From the NCBI GenBank assembly GCA_016165875.1, contig JABBOT010000005.1, forward strand, positions 24,639,368 through 24,703,367: a stretch of 64,000 nucleotides of DNA. Direction: 5' to 3'. Of this stretch, positions 33,531 to 44,335 are shown piece by piece; the first letter of the stretch is position 1, and every line of letters starts with the position of its first letter. The DNA comes from Acanthopleura granulata. Taxonomy: Eukaryota; Mollusca; Polyplacophora; Chitonida; Chitonidae. The position numbers and the translations under genes are program-made. Below the pieces are notes generated by a model, which saw only the letters and a program-made list of their open reading frames with translations, made no database searches and was not told the origin of the DNA.

Positions 33531-34469
33531 TAAGCTGATATCATGGATGTGTCTGATCAACATGAATTAACCACCCTAAAATTTGTGAACGTATTACGTA
33601 GGTGCCGGCCACAGAGAGAGTTATGATTTCGCGATCCATTTTCTTCGCAGAACAGCAGTATCAGACTACTGAAAACTTTGCATTGAAATAGAAATCTGAA
33701 CATAGTTGAAAATGTTGAGCTGTTATCTAAATAGTTCATAGTGTGTTTTGTGCAAAGTTATACATTACATAACTGTTACGTTAAGTCGTTCTGGTCGGCT
33801 GAAGCTATCTTCTGTTCTGTTTCTCAGATGTTTTGTTTACTATTCTATTATTCCTCACATATGCTTTGGGGGGGGAACTATAGTGTTTTAGAATCTTTGG
33901 GGAATGTATTTTTTGTTTGTTGGTTGGTTCTGAATTTTTTGTTCTTTTTTGTTTTGGGGGTGGGTTGTTTTTTTTTTTGGTTTTTCGTTTTTTGTTTGTC
34001 GAGCTGGTGGATGAAAGTTCATGTATACAATCAAATATTCACTCTGGATGACATGCGCTTTTAACCTTTGCTGCAATCGAAATACTAAACGTTGCTAAGG
34101 TCATCAGGAAATGGCAGAAAACAGTCAAGATCGTGACTGGTTCATATGAAATTTGATTGCAATAGATAAGCCCTGGCAGCCTCTGAGGGGAATCGATCGT
34201 GAGGATTGATCATCATAATGGTAGATGTCGATGACTGTCAACAAACACGTTCTGCAGGCAGCTTGTCAAGCGTGGGACACACCCCAGCATACATAGTCAG
34301 AGCATTGCTGAGGACACAATCCCGGTCAAGCAAGGGGAGATAATTCTCAAAAATATTAATGTTAATTAATTAGTCTCCCTTGGACGCTACTGTTTGATGC
34401 GTTCTTTAGCTTACATGATTCTAAGAAATAACTGTATAAGCATCACTGATTCCACTGGTTCGTATGGAA

Positions 34470-34745
34470 GAAGTGTGAGGACATCTCGTGCCGGTCCTCG
34501 CGGGTCGGAATCCGCTGCTCGAGAAGGGTAACATCTGCGAGCGAATTGCACAATCCTCGTGGCGGGGTCTCGACCAGCGAGGCCCAGCACGCGGGCTCGA
34601 GGATGGTCACCCTTTTTGCTCGAATTTCACCGTCCTCGTCCCCTCGCGCGAATAGTACCGTTCTAGTGCCGCGGGACCCGACCGCCAGGCACAGCACGAG
34701 GGGACGGTATCTTAGGTTCCGTAGTATTTCGCAGCAGGAATCTAT
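34470..34745. other. GC- and CpG-rich islet of unknown nature
   Basis: About 270 bp far richer in G+C and CpG than anything near it, with repeated CCTCG/CGAGG words that form short inverted repeats. Both strands are open (34546-34851 on +, 34443-34757 on -), as expected of GC-rich DNA with few stop codons. No protein family or RNA gene was recognised. It may be an exon, a promoter-type CpG cluster or foreign sequence. Confidence 0.4.
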
Positions 34746-36048
34746 GGACATAATCAACTCATCCTATAGTGCATTTCTTGTGCATATCGGTAATTTTGAC
34801 GTTTATAACCAAGTAAAAACACCTGTGTTATTGTGCTTTGGTGAAATGTAACTAGTTATGCTTTAACGCAAATTGTATATTATAACGTAGACTGTAGTGA
34901 AAAGAGTAAGTTTTGAACATTTCAAAAACACCATCTGATAATTGTTTAGAGGTTTTCTAAGAAACATATGCTTCATTGCCGTAAGCTCATGTGGCTGTCA
35001 GCAGACACCGACATTTTACTGACCCTCGGGCGTTTCGCTCTCTAGCGGTGAAATGCTGGCCGGGCTCGTTCCCGTCTGTACTCGACGTGCTGTGTGTGCA
35101 GCCAAAATCTGCACTCTGTGGCATCCTGCCAGCTCTTCGTTCTTCTTTCTACGCTGACAAAACACGGGGAAGCAGCCAACCGTCCGTAATTGAGTTGAAT
35201 TCGCATCTTTGTATGAGTAGCGTTATGAACGTTCAAAAGATAGAATTGTTATGTGATAAGGGCCCGATTCATGTCATGTCCGCTAATTGGGCTATGCATA
35301 ATCCCGTTTTCTGACTGATCAAAATTATTTTCACAGTTACGTCCCCTTTTACATGAAGGTATTTACTATTCGTGATTCAGTGTGTGTTATGACCTACCTT
35401 AAAATTTGTTTCCTAGATACTCAAAAAATCTAAACAAAATTTGATGGTTATTTTTAAATATGAAAACCATACTCTTTTACCACAAATTGCCCAGTACTCC
35501 GGTACTCACTTTGAAAACGATATACCTCACTTTCATTTTTCGAAGACATCCAACTGCACTAGAGTAGGGCTTATTGTAGGCCTAACCGTGATGAAAAACG
35601 ATGTCATATAATAACACCAAATGACTTATTATCATCTGATGGAATCGTGGAATGAGACCTCCTATGCTTCTTTCAGTGGGACGAAATTATTGTGACAAGC
35701 GACGTTAAATCGCTGTACACAAAACAAAAACAGAAGTGGGCAAAGCACCAGTATCATTTATTTCACAATGAAAAGCAGAATCAATGCCCAAATGAACAGC
35801 CATTAGCTTGCAAGGCACGGGTTAAATTCTTTTTAATTACCTGATTTCCTCTTTGCAATGTACATGTAAGTTTTGAAAAAGACATTTGTATACCCATTGT
35901 CAACTATAATGGACTCTCCAGGTCTAGAACAATATCTAAAACATGCGAGTATCTAAGTAGTCATTCAGCAAAATTTGTGTGTCAGCTGCGCTCTGATTGC
36001 AATTGTTCATACATTCAACGTGTCCTTTCTCTCACCGGTCGTAACGTG
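34746..36048. other. Intergenic stretch, nothing recognised
   Basis: No family motif, tRNA or repeat copy was identified. 35.02-35.17 kb is moderately GC-rich but has no supporting splice or protein signal. Confidence 0.4.
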
Positions 36049-36053
36049 GGAGG

Positions 36054-36221
36054 TGTGATATCTAACTATAAAGGTTGTACTTTTAGTCAGAAAACACCTC
36101 AACTTAATGATACTTAGCTCTGATTGCAGCATGTCTGCTGACACTTGCTCTTATGCTACTCGCGAACCACATGACTGTATTGGCAGTCATTCATATGTCG
36201 TAATCGAGCATGAACTCTACA
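36054..36221 (-). repeat. 3' LTR of the gypsy-type element
   Basis: About 168 bp, TGTGATATCTAACTATAAAG at the left edge and CATGAACTCTACA at the right edge (read on +). On the - strand it runs TG...CA. It matches 40166-40330 through shared blocks such as ACTTTTAGTCAGAAAA, CAGCATGTCTG-CGACACTT, GCTACTCGCGAACCAC and GGCAGTCATTCATATGTC. Confidence 0.9.
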
Positions 36222-36235
36222 TCTCTCCCTTTCTT
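36222..36235 (-). promoter_or_regulatory. Polypurine tract of the retroelement
   Basis: TCTCTCCCTTTCTT on +, that is AAGAAAGGGAGAGA on the - strand, directly abutting the TG start of the 3' LTR. Position and composition are those of the plus-strand DNA primer site. Confidence 0.8.
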
Positions 36236-36790
36236 AGGAATGAAACTTTTGAGAATATTTGGAATATCAAACAGAGGGTTGTTGAATATCAAACATGGAA
36301 AGGTAACTTTATGTGATTTCATGCTAATCAAAGTAAAGGGTACATGCCTGTCCATTCATTTCTTAAAATGAACCTCCTGAACTGAAACTTTGTAAAATAC
36401 ATGTAATGAAACATTCATGCATAATATCACTATATCTTCACGCATAATGTCACTGGAATGATACTTAATATCACGTACGTCAAAATGAAACTTCTAATTT
36501 CCAATGGTTAAGCGACATAGGCAGACTATGATATACAGTTCACAACGAGAGCATCTATACACAAGGTCTTTCAAACGAACTGGAGATTTTCGCTTTGGTG
36601 TTAATCTCCGCGGTTCACATGTAGGTTTCAAACTGGGGCGAAGCTGCGTGGAGGGGCCAGTTGAGAGCTGTGTTGGTGAAACTGGGGGGGCTGTTGTGTA
36701 GCCGAGATCGCCATCTTCCTCCTCCTGCTCCTCGAACGTAGATTTCTTTTCCGTTGTCGCAGGTACGGTGTCACCTACAGAGAGATAATT

Positions 36791-37560
36791 TTATACTGCG
36801 GTGCGTCTGTCGTCGGCGTATGGTTTTGCCTTCTGCTTACTGAGGGCGTCGCGTTCAGCAATTTTGCTGTCACTGTCAGAGGCAGTCGGCATCCGTGGGA
36901 GAACAATGTTCATCTGATGTCCAGTCAATGCTTCGAATGTCGAAACATCGGTGGAGGAATAGTGATGTAGCACGGTAATGTCTAAGAAATTTGAATAATT
37001 CCTGTTTCCAATTCCGATGTTCCACTGATAAAGCTCTAATGATTTTGTTTAGGGTTGCCATAAAACGTCCTACTTCACCGTTGGCTTCGGACCAGAGAGG
37101 GGTAACGCGGTGGTGTTTGAAACCAAGGTTTGCGGCAAAAACTTGAAGTCCAGGCTGTTGAAAGGCGGTCCGTGATCGGATTTAACTTTTTGTGGAGCGC
37201 CTTGTCGCGCGAATATAGCATCGAGTTTCGGAATTACCGCTCTGGATGACTTGGAGTTGACGATCTCGAGCTCTGGGAAGCGACTGTGTTCGTCGATTAC
37301 GACGAGTACGCGTTCGCCAGATGGGAAAGGTCCTGTGAGATCATCTGCTACTTCTTCCCATTGCCCATATAAAAGTTTTGTCATGCACAGTGGCTCACGC
37401 GTTATCGGACAGCTCATAGAACCTTGACAGGGTAGGCATGATCTGATGCATTGCTCGGTTAACCTGTCAAAACCTTGGAACCAGACTTTCTGTCTAAGTA
37501 GTTGCTTGGTCCTCACAGTCCCTTGTTGACCAGTGTGGGCCAGGTCTACAGCTTTCGCTC
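36791..37560 (-). pseudogene. Integrase of the gypsy-type element, broken
   Basis: Read on - from about 37560. The zinc-binding region has AHTGQQG, where a second histidine is usual and here is Gln, followed by C-x-x-x-C-L-P-C. The catalytic core shows the first Asp in DDLTGPF, the second in KSDHGPPF and the Glu in SEANGEV, the last in a shifted frame near 37080. The C-terminal part continues through FLRHYRAT and ALTGHQMN with a further frameshift near 36970. The DDE residues remain readable, but frameshifts prevent one intact product. Confidence 0.88.
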
Positions 37561-37819
37561 ACAGAGGCTGGGGGATCACGATGCGATTTCCGCGAATGAC
37601 GATTCCGTTGCACATCGTTAACTCGTTTTTTTTACAAGCACTTCGCGTCTGAATCTGTTCACCCACAACTGGAAATGGCTTTTAGCAATTTCTGGATCGG
37701 AGGCTCATTCTAAGTGATCTGTCTAACCTCACCGAGTGTCACAGCTTTCGGAACAGCGTTGGACACAACATAGTTGATGTAGACTTCAGCAACATTCTGT
37801 GTCGCCAGCGTTCCACACG

Positions 37820-38090
37820 AGCTGAGGTCCGTTTTTGGAAAGATCCCTAGCAAAGGTTTTTGGTCTGTCATATTGGTGAAGTCAGTATCAAACAGGTAAA
37901 AATGGAATTGCTCTTCTCAAACAGCGGCCAGCATTTTGCACTCGGTTCGAGAGTAGTGTTGCCCTGTGTCGGTTAGTCCGCGGCTACCGTAGCTAATCAC
38001 TTTGCCCATTTGACAAAGGATTGCCCCTAATCCTACAGGGCTGGCATCGACTAACAGTTCCGTGAACAGATTCGGATCAAACAAACTCAT
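37820..38090 (-). pseudogene. RNase H of the gypsy-type element, broken
   Basis: Not visible as an ORF of useful length; found by reading the - strand. VDASPVGLGAIL contains the first catalytic Asp region. SRGLTDTGQHYSRTECKMLA is the conserved segment with the catalytic Glu, after which a stop replaces the usual Trp. TDQKPLLGIF follows in another frame. Confidence 0.8.
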
Positions 38091-38271
38091 TACCTCGACT
38101 CTGGTGAGGGCACGGTTGAGTTCATCAGGTGCGTTCTGTTCGCTTGGATACTATGTCTAGTCGATGTCCTTGTGTGCCAGATGTCTCAGGGCTTAGCCAT
38201 AGAAGCTTACTTTGACACAAAACGCGATACACGTTAAGCCATATCCAGATGGGACTTTAGCTCACTGACGT

Positions 38272-38925
38272 TCATAGGAGCTGGCAGGTTTGTGATTGCG
38301 TCAATCTTACACAGGTCTGGTGAGATGCGTTTGGCCTCAAAAATGTTTCCGTAGAACTTGACTTGGTTCGTAGAGAATACACATTGTCAGCATTGAGTTT
38401 TACAATACTTTCGTGCAGTCTCCGGAGCACGGCTTGGAGACTTTTGTCGTGTTGGCATTGGTTTCTGACATGTACCTTGATATCGTCTGATAAGTTCATG
38501 GAGCCTGGGAGGTCGCGAATGAGATCCGCGATTTCGCTTTGGAAGATTTCCGAGGTTACGTTAACACCAAACATGAGACCCATGTACCGTCTTAGACCAA
38601 GACGGTATCCCGCTGTTAAATCTAGCTTAAGGAACACTGAGGCGGAGTTCAGATGAGCGATCAGGTCATCAGTTGTTGGCATGGGATGCTTTTGACGCTT
38701 GATCGCTTTATTGGTCTCCCTCATATCGCCACATACCCGATCGCCTCCAGATTTCATTGGAACGACGATCACGGGGCTGACCCATGGTGTTGGCCCTTGG
38801 ACTTTTCCGATTATGTCAGGAGATTCTAATCTCCGCAGCTCAGCCTCGACGTCTTTGCAGACGTGGAAAGATATGCAGCGCTGCGGCTGCTGTTTCGGAC
38901 GGACAGAATGGTCGTTGTGAAGGTA
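38272..38925 (-). pseudogene. Reverse transcriptase of the gypsy-type element, broken
   Basis: Upstream of the longest open part, ELRRLESPDIIG and GPTPWVSPVIVVP can be read without a start codon. The fingers/palm follow with CGDMRETNKAI, HPMPTTDDL and VFLKLDLTAGY, then MNLSDDI, which carries the catalytic Asp pair as SDD instead of the commoner Y-x-DD. The frame is disrupted after about 38275. Confidence 0.9.
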
Positions 38926-39189
38926 AACTTACTTTGCCTTGATTTTTCCGATACCCTCAAAGAAGTCAGGAAACTGTTCGGTTATCGATTGTATCCATGT
39001 CTTGGAGTTACATGACTGGTTCGTTGAGACAGTGCTGAAATTAGGTCGAATGTACAACACTTTAAGTTTCTCCGCTGTCTGATAGCTCAAAAGGTTACAG
39101 GTCTTACTACTGAGAACAAAGAATTTCTCTGACGTGGTGATGTTGTCATGGGTAATGTCAGCATGCGCAGTTCCAATAGCAGCAAGGGG

Positions 39190-39460
39190 GGATTTATGTC
39201 GTATGGAAATACGCTTTAGACTGGGGTTTGAGGTGACACGTTTAATGCTGTCATAGGTGTCCATGTCAATTATGTTCACAGATGAGCCAGAGTCAGTCAT
39301 AAACGGTATTGAGGGTCCATTCAGTGCCATTTGTGGTATGTGAAGCGTGTAACCTTCATTCGCTTGGACAATGATGGCAGCTGAGACAGTAAATATATTC
39401 GTCGTCACTGTCAGACTTTGGTCGCGATTCTTCACGCGGGCTATGTACGTCTTGTTCATT
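39190..39460 (-). pseudogene. Aspartic protease of the gypsy-type element
   Basis: MTDSGSSVNII carries the D-S/T-G active-site triad of a retropepsin near 39275-39300, preceded by VQANEGYTLHIPQMALNG and followed by a typical beta-rich segment (FFVLSSKTCNLLS). The frame itself is open from 39459 to 38929, but its connection to gag and RT is frameshifted. Confidence 0.8.
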
Positions 39461-39479
39461 CTGCTTGCTGAGTCGCGAT

Positions 39480-40151
39480 TGGCATACAGACGAAAAGCGG
39501 TTTAATTTTTCAAAATTGTTGCAGGTTTTTCCTTTCGCGGGACACGACTTTTGTGCCACAGGCTGTAACCACAATATCCTCATGTCCACTGCCCGTTCTG
39601 CATAATGGATTTACCTGCGGGTTGTACGCGGTCACGCGATTGCGATGTGAGTTTATTTTGTGTCCGGCCATTCTCCTCTTGCTTAGTTTGGCAGAAGTTA
39701 TATAGTTCGTTGGCAGTGTCATAATATTCGCTCTATCCAGTATCAGGCAGTGTGTCCAAGATTTCATCAACATCTGTGACAGCGTAATGAAGCAGTAAGG
39801 CACGCTTGCGTAGTGTGTTGTCCATGTCTAGGTCGATAAACAGGCGTTTAAAACGAGACAACCATTTTGCACAACGTGGCCCAACGTTGCTCTCTAAGTG
39901 GAGATCAAAACAGGGGAAAACGGGCAAATTTACAACCATTCTCTTGAAAGCGCAAAAGGCGAGGGCATTGTTATGGAGTGTGGCACTTTGTAAGGAGTGT
40001 AGGTCGAGCTGCGGTAAGCTATAGAATTCACATGCAAGGACAGTTCAGAAAGTCTGATTAGGTGCCTAGCTTTCGTGGCAGGTAACGACATTTCATACAT
40101 GGAGAAACAGAATCTAGCACTTACAGTACTGTGTCCGATCGGCAGTGTCAT
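39480..40151 (-). pseudogene. Gag remnant of the gypsy-type element
   Basis: Read on - in at least three frames. NVGPRCAKWLSRFKRLF near 39850-39895 resembles the N-terminal capsid segment common in this group. CPAKGKTCNNFEKLNRF near 39500-39560 looks like an eroded CCHC zinc knuckle in which some Cys/His positions are replaced. Confidence 0.75.
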
Positions 40152-40165
40152 CCTCGTCGCCTTAA
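40140..40165 (-). promoter_or_regulatory. Putative primer-binding site region
   Basis: Directly inside the 5' LTR on the - strand the sequence reads TTAAGGCGACGAGGATGACA. A GGCGACGAGGAT sequence at this place is familiar from animal gypsy elements. The matching tRNA was not determined. Confidence 0.4.
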
Positions 40166-40330
40166 TGTGATATCCAACTATAAAGGCTCTACTTTTAGTC
40201 AGAAAAAGACTTCAATTTAATGATAGTGAACTCTGTTTACAGCATGTCTGCCGACACTTGGCTGCCATGCTACTCGCGAACCACTTTGTATGTTTTGGCA
40301 GTCATTCATATGTCATAACGAACATAAACA
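40166..40330 (-). repeat. 5' LTR of the gypsy-type element
   Basis: About 165 bp, partner of 36054-36221. The outer end is taken as the CA after CGAACATAAA because this gives TG at the - strand start, parallel to the other LTR. The divergence between the two LTRs is plainly visible by eye. Confidence 0.88.
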
Positions 40331-40356
40331 TTGCCGGAGGGTAATGGATGGTTCTG

Positions 40357-40510
40357 GTAAAGTATACGATTAAGGTAAGGTGAATAATCAGGTAAAGTGT
40401 ACGATAACGGTAAGGTGTACGTTTCAGGTAAAGTATACGATCGCGGTAAGGTGTACGATACCGGTAAAGTATATCATCACGTTAAGGTGTACGATACCGG
40501 TAAAGTGTAA
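40357..40510. repeat. About 18-bp minisatellite next to the retroelement
   Basis: About eight units alternating GGTAAAGT(A/G)TACGAT and GGTAAGGTGTACGATA with variable spacer bases. It starts less than 30 bases from the outer end of the 5' LTR. Confidence 0.85.
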
Positions 40511-40679
40511 CGTGTATATAATCTTAACTATCATCTGTCATATGTGTAATTTTAACAATGATGGAAAATTTTCGGCTTTCGAAGTTTTGGGTTTTGGGGG
40601 GGTCTTTTCATAACTTCAGTCATGTATTATGAAGAAGACGTAAATTCTGCATCTGATTATTGTTCAGAGGAATGTAGTG

Positions 40680-40860
40680 TGCAAAGAACTATACACAGGG
40701 CATTGTACTATGCCAGAGCGAACTTAAGGTCTGTCTCTATACTGATGTGAATTTACAAGAGCCCGAACTCACCGGTGATTTGTGATCATTTGTCAACTAT
40801 CACACTGTCGTCGCTGCTCTGGTTTTACTCGCTGTGTTGTAGTTTTTATACTAAATTTGT
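40680..40860 (-). repeat. Dispersed TATAAAAG repeat, copy F
   Basis: Read on -: ATAAAAACTACAACACAGCG, TAAAACCAGAGCAGCGACGA, CAGTGTGATAGTTGACAAAT and CACCGGTGAGTTCGGGCTCT. The block order is as in the reference copy. Confidence 0.7.
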
Positions 40861-41509
40861 CTAGTTTAGTCATTTAACACCCGAGATTGTCAGAAAGAAA
40901 TGAACATAGAGCAGATCGTCACTCGGTTTAATGTACGCAAATTAGCTCTCTCAGAGGACAACAGTCTAAGGGAGGTAAATTTCTGATGGAAATTAATGTC
41001 TTGCAGATTTACCTCCCATTGGTGTCGCATTTTCGCATCAGTTTGCCTTCACAAACAGTAAAAAGCCACGTTCCGTTTGGTATGAGGGTTCGCATTATCA
41101 AGGATCTCTGGTTTTACTTCTGGACACTGCTTTATCGTTTACCTTGACGTAAGCAAAATTAACCCTTTGAAGTGACCATCTTGAAGACGTATACATATAG
41201 CGGATAACTGTGATTTGCGGTGGTCGATAACGGATCACATCAAAGAGATATGAGTCAATAACTGCTGTATGCTATCCCTGTGCACATACTCACCCAAGCT
41301 TACTATTCTTGTCCCCAAACTATTCCAATATATCGTGTCTCTGGGACGTGGGCCACTGTCACAAAACTTCGTACGTCACTTTCTTCGTAACTTTTCTCGT
41401 AAAAGACGTCGCCTAGGTTATAGCGCCATAAGAAAAATTACAAAAAATGATTTACGAAGTTCTGTAGAGGTGGACCCAGGAGTGAAACTGTTCAGACCAT
41501 GTTTCAAAT

Positions 41510-41705
41510 ATAACAACACACACGTGACGTTGGCGATCCTGGCTCGGTTTTGCATGACTAAGCCATAGTGCAAGGGGGCGTTAGAATAAACCTTAACTAA
41601 GTAAACCGACAAGAGATCGTATGTTACCGGATACGTTTGACCATCTACCAATTATCACACTCTCGTAGCCTCTCTGGTTTTACTCTCTGAGCATTTATCT
41701 TAACT
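41510..41705 (-). repeat. Dispersed TATAAAAG repeat, copy G
   Basis: Diverged reverse copy: on - it carries AGAGAGTAAAACCAGAGAGG, GAGTGTGATAATTGGTAGAT, CCGGTAACATACGATCTCTT and CCCCCTTGCACTATGGCTTA. The TATA block is no longer clear. Confidence 0.6.
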
Positions 41706-42384
41706 GCGACCAGATACACCGCTGTCCTGCAGTGTAAGGAAACCTATCAACAATTCGAAATTCCGGTAACACCTAAGTGCAGCTCGCAATCGCTTTAACA
41801 TTTTCTGCAGCTGGCTAGGTTGCAGTGCTTCATTGATTGAATGCGAAAGTGAACTGTCAAAAAATATTTTCCTTAAGAATATCTTCTTAGCCGAGAAAAT
41901 TATTTGTTTCATAAATAAAAACGTTTTCATCGAGAAAAACCCTATTCACCGAAAACATTTTCGTCTGAAAGAAACATTCTGCGAGGTTCTAAAGAAAGAT
42001 TACTGAATAGGCTAATTATTTTGTTTCGGTTTCTGTGTTATCAACTTTTGTGCACATGTCCTTCTTTGTTTTCAGAGATCAGTTTTAAAAGAAACCAATG
42101 AATCATTGTGGAAACCTTCGAATAGCAATACTGGGTGCAACCGTGTTAAAGTGAGTGACTTTTTCGGTTTGAAGCACTGTGTGTTTTTGGTGAAGATGAA
42201 CCTTTTCAACTATTCCACAACCTGCCTACTTGACGCCTGATGACCTTTCCAAAAGCGATGGTTTACTCTAAATTGATTATACAGGCCATTAAGATTCATT
42301 AATACCACATTTGTAACCGTAACTTACAATAGATGACATCACCCACCTGGGTCGCTGTCATATGTGGACAAGTGCGACACTAGC

Positions 42385-42492
42385 GTACCAAAGGTCTGTG
42401 GTTTAACCAGGCCCTTCCGGTTTCCACCGACCATAAAACTGACAGCCATGGTATGAAAGATTCTGGAGTATGGTGTCAGGCAAAAGTGACCG
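42385..42492 (+). mobile_element. tRNA-derived SINE copy 4, strongly decayed
   Basis: AGGTCTGTGG, GGCCCTTCCGGTTTCCACCG, ACCATAAAACTGACAGCCAT and GGAGTATGGTGTCAGGC correspond in order to the SINE 3' half, but the tail and many positions are lost. Confidence 0.55.
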
Positions 42493-42992
42493 CTAATGTC
42501 GTCGTAAATAATTACGTCTTCAATCCCCTCCTAATGAAAATTAGGATTAAACACTTGCCTTAAATGGGCTGCTATAGTTAGTATTTTTCGACTCAGTTTG
42601 CAAGTATGTGAAATTTTATGGTCTCAGGAAGATGTTACCAAGACTTTTCACATTTTGTAGCACTCTTTTGACACTAAATTCATGGAAAAGTCATTGACGG
42701 ATGCACTGTCATATATATAGTTCTTTCTTATACACCAGCCAGTTGCAGCTTAGAAACAAGAAACAACTCTGGCCAAACACGTCCCATATACTTGTCACGG
42801 AATAGAAAATGCAGGGTGGTCTTTCTACGATCTCCGTGAGATCGGTCATACAAGAAGGACAGCGACAAATTGCTTTCCCAAACCTCCAGCGAAAAGGGTT
42901 GGTTTTGCACAAGTTAGCTTACATTTCTCCCCGTTGGAGAATTCAAGAGTCTAATCAGGATAAAGAAAACTTGGACGAATTTATAACAGGAT

Positions 42993-43331
42993 AATTTCTT
43001 TTCTTTCTGTCACTGGTACCTGGACTTGGTGTTGCCTTGAAGAAAATCACAGCCGGTATCCTTGTATTGTATTCCTGCTTGACACCCATGTGGTATGTGT
43101 GTAATGTATCTATACTTTTGGTTTCACGTCGCACTGAACAGCTCTTCAGGACGAGGAGTCCATACTGTTGCAGTGCTGTCGCCACAGGAACATCATGCCG
43201 AAGACACCAGACATGATACCCCACACAGTCAAATTATACTAACACCGGGTTGACCAGTCCCGTTTCCTTGCGAGTATGACCCCGGATCTCCGGCCTCGGG
43301 GAGGACGATATAACCACCAGGCCACCAAGGT
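42993..43331 (-). mobile_element. Second SINE type, tRNA-derived head, - strand
   Basis: On the - strand it starts TTGGTGGCCTGGTGGTTATA with an A-box-like TGGCCTGGTGG and a degenerate B-box in CCGGGGTCATACTCGC. A non-tRNA body follows (CTGGTCAACCCGGTGTTAGT, GGGGTATCATGTCTGGTGTC, TTCGGCATGATGTTCC) and ends in an A-rich GAAAGAAAAGAAA tail. I associate this body with SINEs of marine lophotrochozoans, from memory. Open - strand frames through it are not genes. Confidence 0.7.
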
Positions 43332-44160
43332 AGTAAATGTACTAGATATAAACCTATCTCACAAGATATAATAAATACCACATAGTCTAAATTCAGGCAT
43401 TAGTGTCTAGTTTGATTGTTTCTATGTAAGCTGAGCATTGATCTGTTTTTATTTTCCTGAGTTTGCGTCTTTTTGTGTATATACTTTGTTAAAAGCAGGA
43501 AAAGATTCTTATCGTCTCAGACGATCGAATACGTAATTTGTAAAAAGTCAGTGAGCAGAATTAACGACAGCTACAAATTCAGAGCGCATGGGTTTAAAGC
43601 GTGAACTATAGGTATAAAAACACTAAAAAAATTCCTCACTATTTATGTAGTAATTTCACAAAGAACACCCACCTAAAACTGTATTCCCTAATTTTTGTTG
43701 GCAAATGTTGTCAAATAACTAGATGCCTGGCCCACAACATATCTAACTATCATGGGGTTGACCACCATTTTCTCAAAATACATCAGCTGGAATGCAAGTA
43801 CTAGCGTTCTATCGCCATAGAAACAGGGTGTAGGGGGCACTTGCTCATTAGGTAATATATTTCTCTGTTTAATTGCAGTCACAAGTGATGGACCTTTTTT
43901 CAACCTTTGTCATAGTTTACACCTGCAAAATTACCTGGTAGTACTTCAACACAATTCAGAGATATGGCCAATCCCTACCGGTCCTCACCGTTTTCTGTGC
44001 GTCTGAATGTTGGATACAAAATCTAATTAGCGTTTATATACCTGTAAGGTCTTGCCTGACGAAAAGGACGTCCGCCTCGAATGTACTCCAATGGCTCACG
44101 AGTATTCTCCCCTACATTACTCAAGATATTAGCATGAACGGTAAAACTGGAATGGCGACA
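43332..44160. other. Intergenic stretch, nothing recognised
   Basis: AT-rich sequence without repeats, splice-consistent exons or RNA-gene signatures that I could identify. Confidence 0.4.
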
Positions 44161-44164
44161 ATAT

Positions 44165-44335
44165 GCGACACGTAGCAAATCATTGCTCTGTTTATATTTA
44201 ATGTCAGACGTAACCGTTGAAAGCCAGTTTTTACTGTTATACCTCAGTTAAAGTTTTATTCCAACTGTCCATGTAAATGTTTAAACACTACCAGTTTACA
44301 CAACCTAATAACCAACGCCACCTGAGTCTGTGGTA
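44165..44335 (+). repeat. Dispersed TATAAAAG repeat, copy H
   Basis: Diverged copy in reference orientation: ACGTAACCGTTGAAAGCCAG, TTTTATTCCAACTGTCCATG, TAAATGTTTAAACACTACCA and GTTTACAC. The TATA end is missing or unrecognisable. Confidence 0.55.

Larger units (their letters stand above)
36054..40330 (-). mobile_element. Ty3/gypsy-type LTR retrotransposon, structurally complete but decayed
   Basis: A 4.28-kb element on the - strand, ordered 5' LTR (40330-40166), gag, protease, RT, RNase H, integrase, polypurine tract, 3' LTR (36221-36054). RT-RNase H-integrase order assigns it to the Ty3/gypsy superfamily. Each domain is split over several frames by stops and frameshifts, and the two LTRs differ by numerous substitutions and short indels, so it is old and cannot move on its own. 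GGAGG precedes the left LTR at 36049-36053 and also occurs at 40336-40340, five bases beyond the inferred right end. A target duplication is therefore possible but not exact. Confidence 0.93.

Noticed and set aside
33741..34064. 107-codon hydrophobic frame
   Set aside because: Produced by a T/G homopolymer-rich stretch; the membrane-like look is compositional.
40357..40510. CRISPR-like spaced repeat
   Set aside because: Units are short, degenerate and contiguous; a eukaryotic minisatellite. No other array in the window fits a CRISPR either.
42709..43224. - strand frames of 60-89 codons
   Set aside because: The distal one lies in the second SINE type; the proximal ones lack any supported domain.
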